A DNA stretch of 64,000 nucleotides from Pseudomonas oryzae (GCF_900104805.1 NZ_LT629751.1:1903001-1967000), one strand, 5' to 3'; counted from the first letter of the stretch, positions 1 to 9,162 are shown. Made by a program: numbers and translations. The notes: a model not told the origin generated them from the sequence alone.

Positions 1-490
1 GCTTCTCCCCCGCCGCTGGCGCGGTGGCCGGCTTGCCGGTCTTTTCCGGTGTCCCCGTGGCCGACTGCGGTTCGCGCAGGAGCAGTTCGACCTCGGTGCC
101 GTTGTTGCCGAGCCAGACCCGGTCACGCTCGATACGCTGCAGGCGCCACTCGTCGGCGAGGACCATGCCCACTTCCAGCTGCAGGAGTTTCTCGCCCTGG
201 CGCTGGCTGAAGATGGCCAGTTGCTGGCTGTTCTCCAGCACGATACCGCTCAGGCGCCAGGCCTCGCGCAACTGCTGGGCATCGAGGTTCTCCGTCGGCG
301 CTTCGAGCAACGCCGGCGGGCGGCGGGTGTTGCTGAACAGCGGCCGCTCGATCATCGGGGCGAACACGCTGAAGTCCGGGCGTGGCGGTGGCGCCTGCGG
401 AGCATCCTCGGCGCGGGCCGGTAGCCACAGGAGCAGCAGGAGCAGCCCCGCCAGCCAGCCGGTCATGCCTGAGCGTGCCTGGCGACTCAT
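1..490 (-). CDS. T2SS GspN/GspC-like component (partial, runs off left edge)
   Basis: The frame is open from an ATG at 490 to the window edge, giving 163 codons without a stop, so the C-terminus is missing. Residues 9-27 are a hydrophobic Leu-rich segment ending in PARA, either a signal peptide or an inner-membrane anchor. It is followed by a Pro-rich stretch and the motif IERPLFSNTRRPP, typical of the small GspN/PulC-like T2SS proteins. A compact periplasmic domain around WRLSGIVLENSQQ then leads into an Ala/Pro/Thr-rich tail. The ATG overlaps the gspM stop by 4 bp (ATGA), so the two are translationally coupled. In Xanthomonas-type operons N is followed by the secretin gspD, which would lie to the left. 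GspC is the alternative call; the two families share this domain. Confidence 0.72.
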   Translation of the reverse strand, partial: MSRQARSGMTGWLAGLLLLLLWLPARAEDAPQAPPPRPDFSVFAPMIERPLFSNTRRPPALLEAPTENLDAQQLREAWRLSGIVLENSQQLAIFSQRQGEKLLQLEVGMVLADEWRLQRIERDRVWLGNNGTEVELLLREPQSATGTPEKTGKPATAPAAGEK

Positions 491-1080
491 GGCGTCCCCC
501 CCGCGGCGATGAAGCCCTTGAGATCGAAGGTGACGTCCAGCGACGGTACTGCCTTGAGGTCCTCGGCGCGGCGGAAACGCTGCATGTCCACGCGCGGATT
601 GCTCAGCACCACCACGTTCTCCACCAGTAGCAGCGGCTCGTGCCAGGCCAGGGCATACAGCAGGCGAACCATCTGGTCGGTTTCGCCGCGCATGTGCACC
701 TTGAGCCCCACCGAAGGAACCGGCGCACCGCCATCGCTGGTGGTGACGATCTGGGTGCTGACCAGTTGTGCCCCCGTCTCGCCGACCAGCCGGCCGACCA
801 GTTGCTGCAGCTCGGCCCCGGCCAGTGCCGGCCGGCTCTCGGCAAGCAACAGACGGCTCAGCGGATTTTCGCGCTTGAGTTCGGCCAGGCGCTCTTCCTG
901 GGCCGGTAATTCGGCGATCAGCCGCTGGTACACCGCCAGACGCTGCTCCAGATCGTCGATCTGCTCCTGTCCGCTGCGGAACTGGCCGAGCAGCGGGCCG
1001 ACCACCACCCCGAGGAGGAGGAACACCAGCGCCACGAGAATCGCGACCGCCAGCAACTGGCGCAGGCGCAGGGGCATCAT
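487..1080 (-). CDS. gspM: T2SS assembly platform protein GspM
   Basis: This 197-residue protein has a short cytoplasmic N-terminus, one membrane segment at about residues 7-27, a coiled coil at about 30-65, and a small periplasmic ferredoxin-like domain with the family-like stretch HEPLLLVENVVV. That is the bitopic layout of GspM, which binds GspL in the inner-membrane platform. The start is ATG at 1080 with a second in-frame ATG directly after it. The first ATG overlaps the gspL stop by 4 bp and the stop overlaps the next gene by 4 bp. Function follows from topology, domain and position; sequence identity within this family is low. Confidence 0.88.
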   Translation of the reverse strand: MMPLRLRQLLAVAILVALVFLLLGVVVGPLLGQFRSGQEQIDDLEQRLAVYQRLIAELPAQEERLAELKRENPLSRLLLAESRPALAGAELQQLVGRLVGETGAQLVSTQIVTTSDGGAPVPSVGLKVHMRGETDQMVRLLYALAWHEPLLLVENVVVLSNPRVDMQRFRRAEDLKAVPSLDVTFDLKGFIAAGGTP

Positions 1081-2243
1081 GGCGTCTCCTCCGTCGCTTC
1101 GACCTGCGGAGACTCCTGGGCGTCGGCAGTGGCGACCTTGCGCTCGGCCATCAGGCTGAAGCGGTCCTTCTGGGTGCGCGGGTTGCTGGTGATCGGCGAG
1201 GCGAAGCTGACGTTCTGCAGGGTTTGCGACCGTTCGAACAGCGCGATCAGTGCCGAGGCCTCGGCGGACTCGCCTTCCATCCGTACACGATTGCCGCTCA
1301 ACTCGAAGCGGCTGAGCCAGGTGGTGTCCGGCAACAGGTTGGTCAGCTCGTCGAGGGTCAGCAGGATCGCCGGGGCCCTGGCCTGCTGCTCGCGCAGATA
1401 TCCGCTGCCGGCTTCCAGGGTCTTGAGTTCGTCGCGCACCCTGGCGGCCCGTTCGGCGGCCGCCTTGGGCTTCTCGAGCTCCTCGGTCAGGCGACCGATC
1501 TCGCGCTGCTGTTCGAGCAGCGGAAAGGCCACCAGCAGCCCCAGCATCACCACCACCGCCACGCCCTGCAGGCGGCGGTCGGTACGCCAGCCGCGCCGCC
1601 GCTCGCGCTTGTGGCTGCCCGGCAGCAGGTTGATGCCGTTGCCGCTCCAATCGTCCTCGCCTCCAGCCAGACTGGCCAGCGCCGGATGCACCCCCAGTTC
1701 GTCCAGACGTCGCAGCAGACCGTCCAGGTAGTCGCGCAATACCACCAGCAGCTCGACCTGCAGGCGCTGGTGCGCGCGATCGCGCTCGATGACCCGGTAG
1801 CCGAAATAGACTTGCTCGCTGCTGAACGGCGTATGGCGGTCCATCTCGAAGCGCAGGACGTTATCCAGGCCGGCCTCGGTCGCCGAAGGCAAGCTGACGA
1901 CCTTGCGCAGCACCTTGGCCGGGGGCAGCAACAATACGACCTTGTCAGCCTTGGGCGCGCGCGCCATCAGCGGTTCGGTGACGAACGACGGCCACTCGCC
2001 GCCGTCATTCACCTGGGCGCTGGCCACCGTCTCGATCTGGTTGAAGTTGCCGTAGCCGATACGGCACTGCTCGTCGTCCATGGCGATGCACAGCAGGGTG
2101 CCGCGCTGGTAGAATCGTTGCCGCCAACGCGGCGGGATCAGGCCGATCAGCTCCGCGCTCCACCATTGCCAGAAACGCTCCGCCAAACCGCCCAGCGTCC
2201 CGGCCAGCTCGCCCAGCCTCTCCAGCTGCAAGCGGTTGTTCAT
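1077..2243 (-). CDS. gspL: T2SS assembly platform protein GspL
   Basis: The 388-residue protein has a cytoplasmic actin-like domain (about 45-225) of the kind that recruits the GspE ATPase. A membrane span follows at about 226-244, then a coiled coil and a periplasmic ferredoxin-like domain resembling PilN (about 295-365). The chosen start is ATG 2243, preceded by a good ribosome site (AAGGGGGAG, 4 nt spacing). A GTG at 2288 would overlap the gspK stop and add 15 residues, but it lacks a comparable site. The cytoplasmic domain is followed by a basic patch (KRERRRGWR) just before the membrane, as expected for an N-in topology. Confidence 0.9.
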   Translation of the reverse strand: MNNRLQLERLGELAGTLGGLAERFWQWWSAELIGLIPPRWRQRFYQRGTLLCIAMDDEQCRIGYGNFNQIETVASAQVNDGGEWPSFVTEPLMARAPKADKVVLLLPPAKVLRKVVSLPSATEAGLDNVLRFEMDRHTPFSSEQVYFGYRVIERDRAHQRLQVELLVVLRDYLDGLLRRLDELGVHPALASLAGGEDDWSGNGINLLPGSHKRERRRGWRTDRRLQGVAVVVMLGLLVAFPLLEQQREIGRLTEELEKPKAAAERAARVRDELKTLEAGSGYLREQQARAPAILLTLDELTNLLPDTTWLSRFELSGNRVRMEGESAEASALIALFERSQTLQNVSFASPITSNPRTQKDRFSLMAERKVATADAQESPQVEATEETP

Positions 2244-2284
2244 GGACTCCCCCTTCCCGAAAGGATTGCGACCACGACCGGCAC

Positions 2285-3181
2285 TCACTCCGGCGCAGAG
2301 CTGTCGAGGACCTCCAGTCCCTGTCCCCCGCCCCGCAAATGAACCAGAAGCTGTTGCCTGATCTGAACAGTCGGACTCACCGTTGTCCGGGTAACGATAG
2401 AGTAGTTCACGCCCGGAGCATTAGGAGACAGAAAGCGCGAATCCACGCCACCCAGCATCGGCGGCCGTTCGCCACTCTCGTAGTTGCGCCGGCGTTCCTC
2501 GATGAAGCGCTCGATGCCGCCGGGGTCGACGCCCGGCAGGGCCAGCAGCACCTCGCGCGGTGCCACCAGCGGATTGATCTCGGCCTTGTTGGAATCGATG
2601 GTCAGCGCCGGGCGCACCTTGCGGTACAGCTCCTCGCTCATGCCCAGCACCTTGCGCAGCTCCTTGACCTCCTCGAATGGCGAGTTGCCCGGCCCTATGA
2701 GGCCGGCGGCCTCGTACTCCTCCTCTTCGGCGCCCAGGGGCGTGCGCACCCCGTCATCGTCACGCCAGTCGACGATGGCCGCCGCCAGCGCCTCGGCCAC
2801 CTTGCGGTCCTCGCCCACCGACTCGAACAGCCCCTGCAGCAGCGGCGTCTCAGCCTCATTGAGATCGATCTTGCCCTGTTCGTCGAACAGCGCCACTTCG
2901 ACTGCGATGCCATCCAGCTCCAGCGTCCGAGTGCTGCCATCGGCCAACCAGCCGGCGGTGTTGGCCTGCATCAGGCTCCAGGCGCCCCAGTTGATCCCGG
3001 CCTCGGCGACGTGCCGGGCGGCGGCGGCCTGGCGCAGGTTGCCCGCCAGCCGCAGCTCGGTGCGGCTGCCGGTGGACAGGTTGAGCACCAGCATGGACAG
3101 CAGCACCAGCAGCCAGAGCACGCTGACCAGCGCGACCCCGGCGCTACGCCGCGAACGCTCATTTCCCGCTGAGCACGGCAT
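2285..3181 (-). CDS. gspK: T2SS minor pseudopilin GspK
   Basis: The 298-residue product is the large pseudopilin that caps the pseudopilus tip with GspI and GspJ. It has a prepilin-like leader (basic RRSAG, then VALVSVLWLLV) that lacks the Glu at position +5, which is characteristic of GspK. A large alpha domain follows with the helix-hairpin-helix-like segment VLLALPGVDP near the C-terminal third. The start is ATG 3181 with GAGGA 9 nt upstream; upstream in-frame codons would add residues unlike a leader. The first 23 bp overlap the end of gspJ. Confidence 0.92.
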   Translation of the reverse strand: MPCSAGNERSRRSAGVALVSVLWLLVLLSMLVLNLSTGSRTELRLAGNLRQAAAARHVAEAGINWGAWSLMQANTAGWLADGSTRTLELDGIAVEVALFDEQGKIDLNEAETPLLQGLFESVGEDRKVAEALAAAIVDWRDDDGVRTPLGAEEEEYEAAGLIGPGNSPFEEVKELRKVLGMSEELYRKVRPALTIDSNKAEINPLVAPREVLLALPGVDPGGIERFIEERRRNYESGERPPMLGGVDSRFLSPNAPGVNYSIVTRTTVSPTVQIRQQLLVHLRGGGQGLEVLDSSAPE

Positions 3182-3821
3182 AGGCCATGTTCCTCGGTGC
3201 CACCACCAGTTCCGCCAGCGCACCCTGCTTGCGTCGCGCCGGGGTGATGCGGATCAGCGCCGGCAGGCTCTGGCGTTGGCGCCACTCCCGCTGCCACTCG
3301 ACGCCACCCTCGGACAGTTGCTCCAGGTAGGCGAAACGCAGGGCGCGCGGCTGGTCCTCGAGGAGCACCTTTTCCTCGCCATCCTTCTCCAGGCTGTCGA
3401 TCAGCAGGCCCCAGTCCATCTCGCTCATTTCCAGCATCGGCATGTAGCGCATCAGCAGCTGCCAGCTCTGCCCCCCGGTCGAGAGCTGCTTGTCCTGCAG
3501 CAGTTGCACCCAGTAGAGCTGCTCGCTGTCGTCCAGCGCCGACAGTTGGGCGACGAAGATCAGCCCCTGCTCGTCGCCCCGGAAAGCGACCTGCTCCACA
3601 TCCTCCTCGTCGCGCACGCTGGCGACTTCCGGGCTCTCCAGCAGGCGACACAGCAGGGACTGCGCCAGAGAGCTGCTCTCCATCTCGCGCTGGCGCTGGT
3701 CAGTCGCGTGCCAGGCGCCCATCGCCACCTGCAGGCCGCCGTAGGCCAGCAGCGACACCAGGGTTGCCAGGCTCATGGCGATCAGCAGCTCGATCAGGGT
3801 GAATCCCGCCACGCGCTTCAT
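3159..3821 (-). CDS. gspJ: T2SS minor pseudopilin GspJ
   Basis: This 220-residue protein has a class III prepilin leader MKRVAG/FTLIELLIAMSLATLV. Cleavage by the GspO/PilD peptidase would fall after Gly6, and Glu follows at +5. The rest is the periplasmic beta-rich GspJ domain, of normal length for the family. Its ATG overlaps the gspI stop by 4 bp. Confidence 0.93.
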   Translation of the reverse strand: MKRVAGFTLIELLIAMSLATLVSLLAYGGLQVAMGAWHATDQRQREMESSSLAQSLLCRLLESPEVASVRDEEDVEQVAFRGDEQGLIFVAQLSALDDSEQLYWVQLLQDKQLSTGGQSWQLLMRYMPMLEMSEMDWGLLIDSLEKDGEEKVLLEDQPRALRFAYLEQLSEGGVEWQREWRQRQSLPALIRITPARRKQGALAELVVAPRNMAYAVLSGK

Positions 3822-4210
3822 CGCTGCTCCCGCATCAGACGGATGGTGCTCAGGCTGACCTGCTCGTTCGGCTGCCGCCCCCAGCTGACGGTGACCCTGA
3901 CCAGCCAGGGCGTGACGCTGTAGTTCTGGCCGGCCTCCTGATTCTCGAACTGATAGCGCTCCACCTCGCTCTGCCAGCGGTAGCGGCCGCTGAGCCGTCC
4001 CTCGTCCTTGCCGCGGCTGTCCCAGCGCAGTTGGGCGAGCACTTCCACCAGCTTGGACTCGGCCAGCTGCAGGGCGACCTGATGCTGCTCGGCGGTGTCC
4101 AGGGAGCGGATCGATTGCGAGACGATGCGCATCAGCGCCCCCATGCTCAGGGTGAGGATAAGGAAGGCGACCAGCACCTCCAGCAGGGTGAAGCCACGCT
4201 GGCTACGCAC
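3818..4210 (-). CDS. gspI: T2SS minor pseudopilin GspI
   Basis: The 130-residue product begins with a canonical prepilin leader (RSQRG/FTLLEVLVAFLILTLS). GspI is the initiator pseudopilin that nucleates the I-J-K tip complex. Its length is normal. The start overlaps the end of gspH by 8 bp and the stop overlaps the start of gspJ. Confidence 0.93.
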   Translation of the reverse strand: MRSQRGFTLLEVLVAFLILTLSMGALMRIVSQSIRSLDTAEQHQVALQLAESKLVEVLAQLRWDSRGKDEGRLSGRYRWQSEVERYQFENQEAGQNYSVTPWLVRVTVSWGRQPNEQVSLSTIRLMREQR

Positions 4211-4784
4211 TGAATCCCTCCCCGGTGCCGAGCTTCCTGCGCTCGCGCTCCTTCTCCCGGGCCCGTTCGATCCTCTCCCGCTCCTCCTTGAGGCGTTCCT
4301 GCTCCTCCTCGGTGCTGCGCTCCACCCGCCCGCTCAGCCAGTCGACCACGATGACCCGGCTTTGCCCCTCCTTGGCCTCGGCGGACTCGCCTTTGAGCTT
4401 GATGGTGATGCTGCCACCGGACGAATCGCCACGGGGGTAGAACAGGATCTGCGCACCGCCATCCGCACCGCCGCCATTGGGGCCCCCTTCCATGCTCACC
4501 GCCAGCCCCTCGGGAAGGACGTAGGGGGCGTTGCGGTAGCTGAGCCGCAGGCCGCCGGTATCGGCATCCGTGCTGATGCTCACCTGCGCGCCGGAGAGAA
4601 TCGCCTGACTGCGCGCATGCCGCAGCATGGCCGCCAGGGTGCGCGTTTCGGCCTCCAGCCCGACCCCCGGCAGCATGCGCTGGAACGCCGGGCCGACCAG
4701 GCTGACCGCCAGGCCGGCGATCACCAGGACCACCAGCAACTCCATCAGGGTGAAGCCGCGGGCCTCACTCCCAGCTGCGCACAT
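4203..4784 (-). CDS. gspH: T2SS minor pseudopilin GspH with charged C-terminal tail
   Basis: The 193-residue protein has the prepilin motif ARG/FTLMELLVVLVIAGLAVSLVGP and a GspH beta-sandwich, including the LRHARSQAI segment typical of GspH/FimT. A glycine-rich loop (GGPNGGGADGGA) interrupts the domain. The last 35 or so residues form a very charged Glu/Arg helix (EEEQERLKEERERIERAREK) that family members usually lack. The 5' end overlaps gspG by 20 bp. Confidence 0.9.
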   Translation of the reverse strand: MCAAGSEARGFTLMELLVVLVIAGLAVSLVGPAFQRMLPGVGLEAETRTLAAMLRHARSQAILSGAQVSISTDADTGGLRLSYRNAPYVLPEGLAVSMEGGPNGGGADGGAQILFYPRGDSSGGSITIKLKGESAEAKEGQSRVIVVDWLSGRVERSTEEEQERLKEERERIERAREKERERRKLGTGEGFSA

Positions 4785-5220
4785 CGCGATTTTCCCCGTC
4801 GCCGCCTTCGCGGTTGTCCGCGCCCAGGCTCCAGAGATCGAAATCGCCGTACTGGCCGGGCGAGCGGTACTGGTAGTCGTTGCCCCACGGGTCCTTGCGG
4901 ATCACGCTCTTCTTCAGGTACGGACCGTTCCAGTTGTCGGCGTTGCGCGGCTTGGTGATCAGCGCATCCAGGCCTTGTTCGCTGCTGGGGTAGCTGCCCA
5001 GCTCGAGGCGATAGAGATCGAGCGCCGAACTCAGCTCCTGGATCTGCAACTGGGCGGCCTTGGTCTTCGAACCGGCCAGCTGCTTGAACACCTGGGGACC
5101 GACCAGGCTGGCCATCAGCCCGAGGATCACCAGCACGACGAGGATTTCCAGCAGGGTGAAGCCCCTGCCGCGCCGCACCGGGCGGCTGTTGCGGAACGCG
5201 CTTGCAGTGTGCATTTCCAT
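4765..5220 (-). CDS. gspG: T2SS major pseudopilin GspG
   Basis: The 151-residue protein is the main pseudopilus subunit. The leader is long (about 20 residues to RGRG/FTLLEILVVLVILGLMASLVGP). The C-terminal domain carries the GspG calcium-site and core motifs: DLYRLELGSYPSSEQGL, WNGPYLKK, DPWGNDYQY and LWSLGADN. It begins 10 nt after the gspF stop. Confidence 0.95.
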   Translation of the reverse strand: MEMHTASAFRNSRPVRRGRGFTLLEILVVLVILGLMASLVGPQVFKQLAGSKTKAAQLQIQELSSALDLYRLELGSYPSSEQGLDALITKPRNADNWNGPYLKKSVIRKDPWGNDYQYRSPGQYGDFDLWSLGADNREGGDGENRDVRSWE

Positions 5221-5230
5221 ATCTCCTGCT

Positions 5231-6451
5231 TCAGATCGGTAGTTCGGTGATGCTCATGATCGCCACCAGCACCGAGAGGATGATCCCCGCGATCAATACC
5301 CCCAGGCCGACGATCAGCAGCGGCTCCAGCACCGCCAGCAGGCGCTGGATGGCGTTCTCCACTTCGCGGTCGTAGGTATCGGCGACCTTCATCAGCATCT
5401 CGTCGAGATGCCCGGTTTCCTCGCCCACCTGGATCATCTGCATCGCCAGCGAGGGAAACATCCCGCTGGCCAATAGCGGCGGCGCCAGCTGGCGGCCCTG
5501 CTTGAGGCCTTCGGCGGCGATACCGACCTGCTCGGCCAGCAACTGGTTGCCGATGGTCTGGCGGGCGATGCTCAGCCCCTGCAACAGGGCCACTCCGCCG
5601 GTCAGCAGCGAACCCAGGCTGCGGGCGAAGCGCGCGGTCTCGACCCGCTGCAGCAGCCCTCCCACCAGCGGCAGGCGCAGTTGCAGGCGGTCCCACTTCT
5701 TGCGGTACTCCGGCTGGCGCAGCAGTTGGCGCCACGCCACGCCGGCGCCGAGCAGCGCCAGCAGCAGCCAGGGGCCGAAGGTGCGAATCCCTTCCGCAGC
5801 GCCGATGACGATCTGGGTGGACAGTGGCAGGCTGGCGCCCATGTCGTCGAACAGCTGGCGGAACTGCGGGATCACGTAGACCAGGATGATCAGCAGCGAG
5901 GTCACCGAGACGCCGAGCAGGATCACCGGGTAGATCAGCGCCGAGACCAGGCGGTCGTGCAGCGTCTTGCTGCGCTCCATGTAATAGGCCAGGTTGGCCA
6001 GTCCCTCGGCGAGGTTTCCGGAAACCTCCGAGGCCTGGATCATGCTGATATAGAAGCCGGAGAACAGATCCGGGCGCTCGCCCATCACCCTCGAGAGGCT
6101 GGTACCGCGGCGCACGCCTTCCTGGATCGGCGCGATCAGCTGCTGCATCTGCTGGTCCGGATTCACCCGCAACATGATGTCCAGCGAGCGGTCGAGGGCC
6201 ACCCCGGAGTGCAGCAGCGAGGCAAGGTTCTGGGTGAAGTGCAGGACCAGCTTGCGGGTGCGCGTCTTGCCCAGCAGCTCGTTGACGTCGACCTGCAGCA
6301 GCGCCTGCCAGCCCTGGCGGGTAGCGATCTCGATGGGGATCAGCCCCTTGGCCCGCAGTTGCAGCAGCACGCTCTGCTCGTCATCGGCGTCCAGATACCC
6401 GGTCTGTACCTCACCATCGTCGCTCACCGCCCGATAATGAAAGCGCGTCAT
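5231..6451 (-). CDS. gspF: T2SS inner-membrane platform protein GspF
   Basis: This 406-residue polytopic protein has two tandem T2SSF domains and three membrane spans (about 170-195, 215-240 and 375-400). It begins with the short MTRFHYRAVSDDGE beta segment that contacts GspE. Family motifs include FTQNLASLLHSGVALDRSL and the repeat MIQVGEETGHLDEML. The start is 1 nt after the gspE stop, so it is probably translationally coupled. Confidence 0.95.
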   Translation of the reverse strand: MTRFHYRAVSDDGEVQTGYLDADDEQSVLLQLRAKGLIPIEIATRQGWQALLQVDVNELLGKTRTRKLVLHFTQNLASLLHSGVALDRSLDIMLRVNPDQQMQQLIAPIQEGVRRGTSLSRVMGERPDLFSGFYISMIQASEVSGNLAEGLANLAYYMERSKTLHDRLVSALIYPVILLGVSVTSLLIILVYVIPQFRQLFDDMGASLPLSTQIVIGAAEGIRTFGPWLLLALLGAGVAWRQLLRQPEYRKKWDRLQLRLPLVGGLLQRVETARFARSLGSLLTGGVALLQGLSIARQTIGNQLLAEQVGIAAEGLKQGRQLAPPLLASGMFPSLAMQMIQVGEETGHLDEMLMKVADTYDREVENAIQRLLAVLEPLLIVGLGVLIAGIILSVLVAIMSITELPI

Positions 6452-6452
6452 C

Positions 6453-8180
6453 TCAGCCCTCCTGGGTGACGCGGATCACTTCGTCGATGCTGGTGACGCC
6501 GTTGATCGCCTTCAGGCAGCCGTCCTCGTACATGGTCAGCATCCCCTCCTCGCGCGCGGCGCGCATCAGGGCGCCGGCGTCGGCGTGCTGGAGGATCAGG
6601 CGGCGGATGCCGTCGGTGACGGTCAGCACCTCGATGATGGCGATCCGCCCGTGGTAGCCGGTGCCATTGCACTCCGGGCAGCCCCTGGCCTTGTACAGGG
6701 TCACCGGCTTGCCGCCGGACAGCTGGTCGAGGCGCATCTCGCGGACCATCTCCGGCAGCGGCGTCCACGCCTCGCGGCAGTGCGGGCAGAGCTTGCGCAC
6801 CAGGCGCTGGGCCAGCACGCCGTTCAGGGTGGAGGTCAGCAGGTAGTCCTCCACGCCCATCTCCATCAGGCGGGTCACGCTGCTCGGCGCGTCGTTGGTG
6901 TGCAGGGTGGACAGCACCATGTGGCCGGTCAGCGCCGACTGGATGCAGATGCGCGCGGTTTCCAGGTCGCGCATCTCGCCGACCATGATGATGTCCGGAT
7001 CCTGGCGCACGATCGAGCGCAGGGCGCTGGCGAAGGTCAGGCCGATGCTCGGTTTGACCTGGATCTGGTTGACCCCCTCGAGCTGGTACTCCACCGGGTC
7101 TTCCACGGTGATCAGCTTGCTCTCGCTGGTGTTGAGCATGTTCAGCGCGGTGTACAGGGTGGTGGTCTTGCCGCTGCCGGTCGGGCCGGTCACCAGCAGC
7201 ACGCCGTAGGGGATGCGCAGGATGCTCTGCAGGCGCTGGTAGGGCTGCTCGCTGAAGCCCAGGGCGGAAAAGTCGAGCACCACGCTCTCGCGGTTGAGCA
7301 GGCGCATCACCACGCTCTCGCCGTGCATGGTCGGCACGGTGGACACGCGGATGTCGAGGTCGTTGCCCTGCACGCGCATCTCGATGCGTCCATCCTGCGG
7401 CAGGCGGCGCTCGGCGATGTTGAGGCGCGCCATCAGCTTGATCCGTGAGATCACCGCCGCCGACAGGTTGACCGGCGGCGACTCGGTTTCCTGCAGCACG
7501 CCGTCGACCCGGTAGCGCACCTTGAGGCGGTTCTCGAAGGGTTCGACATGGATGTCCGAGGCGCGCATCTCCACCGCGCGCTGGATGACCAGGTTGACCA
7601 GGCGGATCACCGGCGCCTCGCTGGCCATGTCGCGCAGCTGCTCGACGTCGTCGCTGCTCTCCGCCTGGTCGGCCGAGCTGACCTTGGAGAGGATGTCGCC
7701 CATCTGGCTGCGGCCTTCGCCGTACAGCCGCTCGATGGCCGACTCGATCTCGCTGGCCAGCGCCACCCGCGACTCGACCCGGCAGCCGGCGGCCAGCGCC
7801 AGTGCGGAGATCACGTAGGCGTCCTGCGGATCGGCCAGCGCCACGCGCAACACGCCACCCTCCTGGGCCAGCGGCAAGGCGCGACACTCCTTGAGGAAGC
7901 GGTAGGACAGCCGCTCGGCCAGCAGCGGCTCGCCGGGGAACTCGCTGGCCGGCACCAGCGGCAGGCCCAGGGACGTGGACAACAGGCGGGCGATGTCCTG
8001 CTCGGACACCAGCCCCATGCGCATCAGCAGGGTCTGCTGCGAGCAGGGCTCGGTCTGCGCCGCCTGCATGCGCAGCAGGCGCTGGTATTCCGCGTCCGTC
8101 AGCTTGCCGGCCTGCAGCAGCTCGCGGCCCAGATCCACCTGCGCGGCACTCGCCGAGTCGATGACTGCCGAAGCGACCAT
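6453..8180 (-). CDS. gspE: T2SS secretion ATPase GspE
   Basis: This 575-residue hexameric ATPase drives pseudopilus assembly. It has an N-terminal GspE_N domain (about 20-150) and then the RecA-like core. The Walker A motif GPTGSGKTTT contains Lys338, followed by an Asp box and a Walker B/His region IIMVGEMRDLETA. The C-terminal tetracysteine zinc motif is C465PHC468 and C501PEC504, characteristic of T2SS rather than pilus ATPases. The start is ATG 8180 with a purine-rich ribosome site (AAGGGGGGA); ATG 8198 is the alternative. It is the first gene of the operon, and the 181-bp gap to the divergent TraX-like gene must hold the promoter. Confidence 0.94.
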   Translation of the reverse strand: MVASAVIDSASAAQVDLGRELLQAGKLTDAEYQRLLRMQAAQTEPCSQQTLLMRMGLVSEQDIARLLSTSLGLPLVPASEFPGEPLLAERLSYRFLKECRALPLAQEGGVLRVALADPQDAYVISALALAAGCRVESRVALASEIESAIERLYGEGRSQMGDILSKVSSADQAESSDDVEQLRDMASEAPVIRLVNLVIQRAVEMRASDIHVEPFENRLKVRYRVDGVLQETESPPVNLSAAVISRIKLMARLNIAERRLPQDGRIEMRVQGNDLDIRVSTVPTMHGESVVMRLLNRESVVLDFSALGFSEQPYQRLQSILRIPYGVLLVTGPTGSGKTTTLYTALNMLNTSESKLITVEDPVEYQLEGVNQIQVKPSIGLTFASALRSIVRQDPDIIMVGEMRDLETARICIQSALTGHMVLSTLHTNDAPSSVTRLMEMGVEDYLLTSTLNGVLAQRLVRKLCPHCREAWTPLPEMVREMRLDQLSGGKPVTLYKARGCPECNGTGYHGRIAIIEVLTVTDGIRRLILQHADAGALMRAAREEGMLTMYEDGCLKAINGVTSIDEVIRVTQEG

Positions 8181-8361
8181 CCGTCCCCCCTTCCCCATCC
8201 GGCGTCCAGCGGCGGGCCACCTGGCCCGCTGGAATGCCGAATCCAAGCGGTCTGGAAAAACTATAGACGCTCCGTTCGAGGACGACCGGGTTTGCCGCCG
8301 ACCGGAGCAGCCGCCGATAATGACCGCCCTCGCCCCGCGCGATGGCCGCCACAGGACCTCC

Positions 8362-9162
8362 ATGATCGAACCACCGAAGCACTCCACCCCGGCTGCTGCC
8401 CATGTCTTGCCCGGCGCGGCTGCCCGCAGCCAGTCGCGCGAGCGTGGTCTCGACCTGGTCAAGTGGCTGGCGCTGGTCAGCATGGCCATCGACCATCTGC
8501 GCTTCGTGTTGCCCGGCCATCCGCTGCTGGGCTGGAGCTTCGTCCCCGGCCGGCTGGCCTTCCCGCTGTTCTGCCTGGCGCTGGCCGCCAACCTGGCACG
8601 CAGCCGGCCCGGCGTGTTCGGCCGCTCGGAACAGCGCCACATCGGTTGGCTGCTGCTGTTCGCCGTGCTCAGCGAGCCGGCCCACGACCTGATGCTGGGC
8701 AACGCCGCCAAGTTCAACATCCTGGTCAGCCTGGCCATCGGCTGGGGCATCGCCTGGGGCTGCAGCGCCCTGCAGCGCGGGCCGCTGCTGCTCGCCGGCC
8801 TGCTCGCCGCCGGCGCCGCCTGGCAGCACGCCAGCCTGACCTACGGGATGCTCGGCGTGCTGCTGCCGAGCCTGTGCCTGCTCGCCCTGCAGCGCGGCGG
8901 CCCGTGGCCGGCGCTGGCCACGCTGACGGTGCTGCTGGCCAATCTCACGCCGCGCCTGTCCACCGCCCTGCTCTCCGGGCAGCTGCGCGACTGGCTGATC
9001 GCCTTCGCCTGCCTCGGTGCCCTGCCGCTGGGCCTGTGGCTGCTGCGCACGCCACTGCCCGCCGGCCTGCCGGTCTCGGCGGTCGGTCGCTGGGCCTACT
9101 TCTTCTATCCGCTGCACATGCTGGCGATCGCCGCGGCCGCCGCGCTGCTGCGCATCTCCTGA
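8362..9162 (+). CDS. TraX-family integral membrane protein
   Basis: This 266-residue protein has about eight hydrophobic segments. Family-like motifs are LDLVKWLALVSMAIDH near residue 30, FPLFCLALAANLARS near 75, LSEPAHDL, NILVSLAIGWG and the C-terminal FYPLHMLAIA. TraX was named for acetylation of F-pilin, and many chromosomal homologues stand alone with unknown substrates. The start is ATG 8362 with AGGA 6-9 nt upstream. It lies 20 bp before sbcD on the same strand, so they may be cotranscribed. No conjugation genes are nearby, so an acyltransferase-like role is only family inference. Confidence 0.8.
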   Translation: MIEPPKHSTPAAAHVLPGAAARSQSRERGLDLVKWLALVSMAIDHLRFVLPGHPLLGWSFVPGRLAFPLFCLALAANLARSRPGVFGRSEQRHIGWLLLFAVLSEPAHDLMLGNAAKFNILVSLAIGWGIAWGCSALQRGPLLLAGLLAAGAAWQHASLTYGMLGVLLPSLCLLALQRGGPWPALATLTVLLANLTPRLSTALLSGQLRDWLIAFACLGALPLGLWLLRTPLPAGLPVSAVGRWAYFFYPLHMLAIAAAAALLRIS

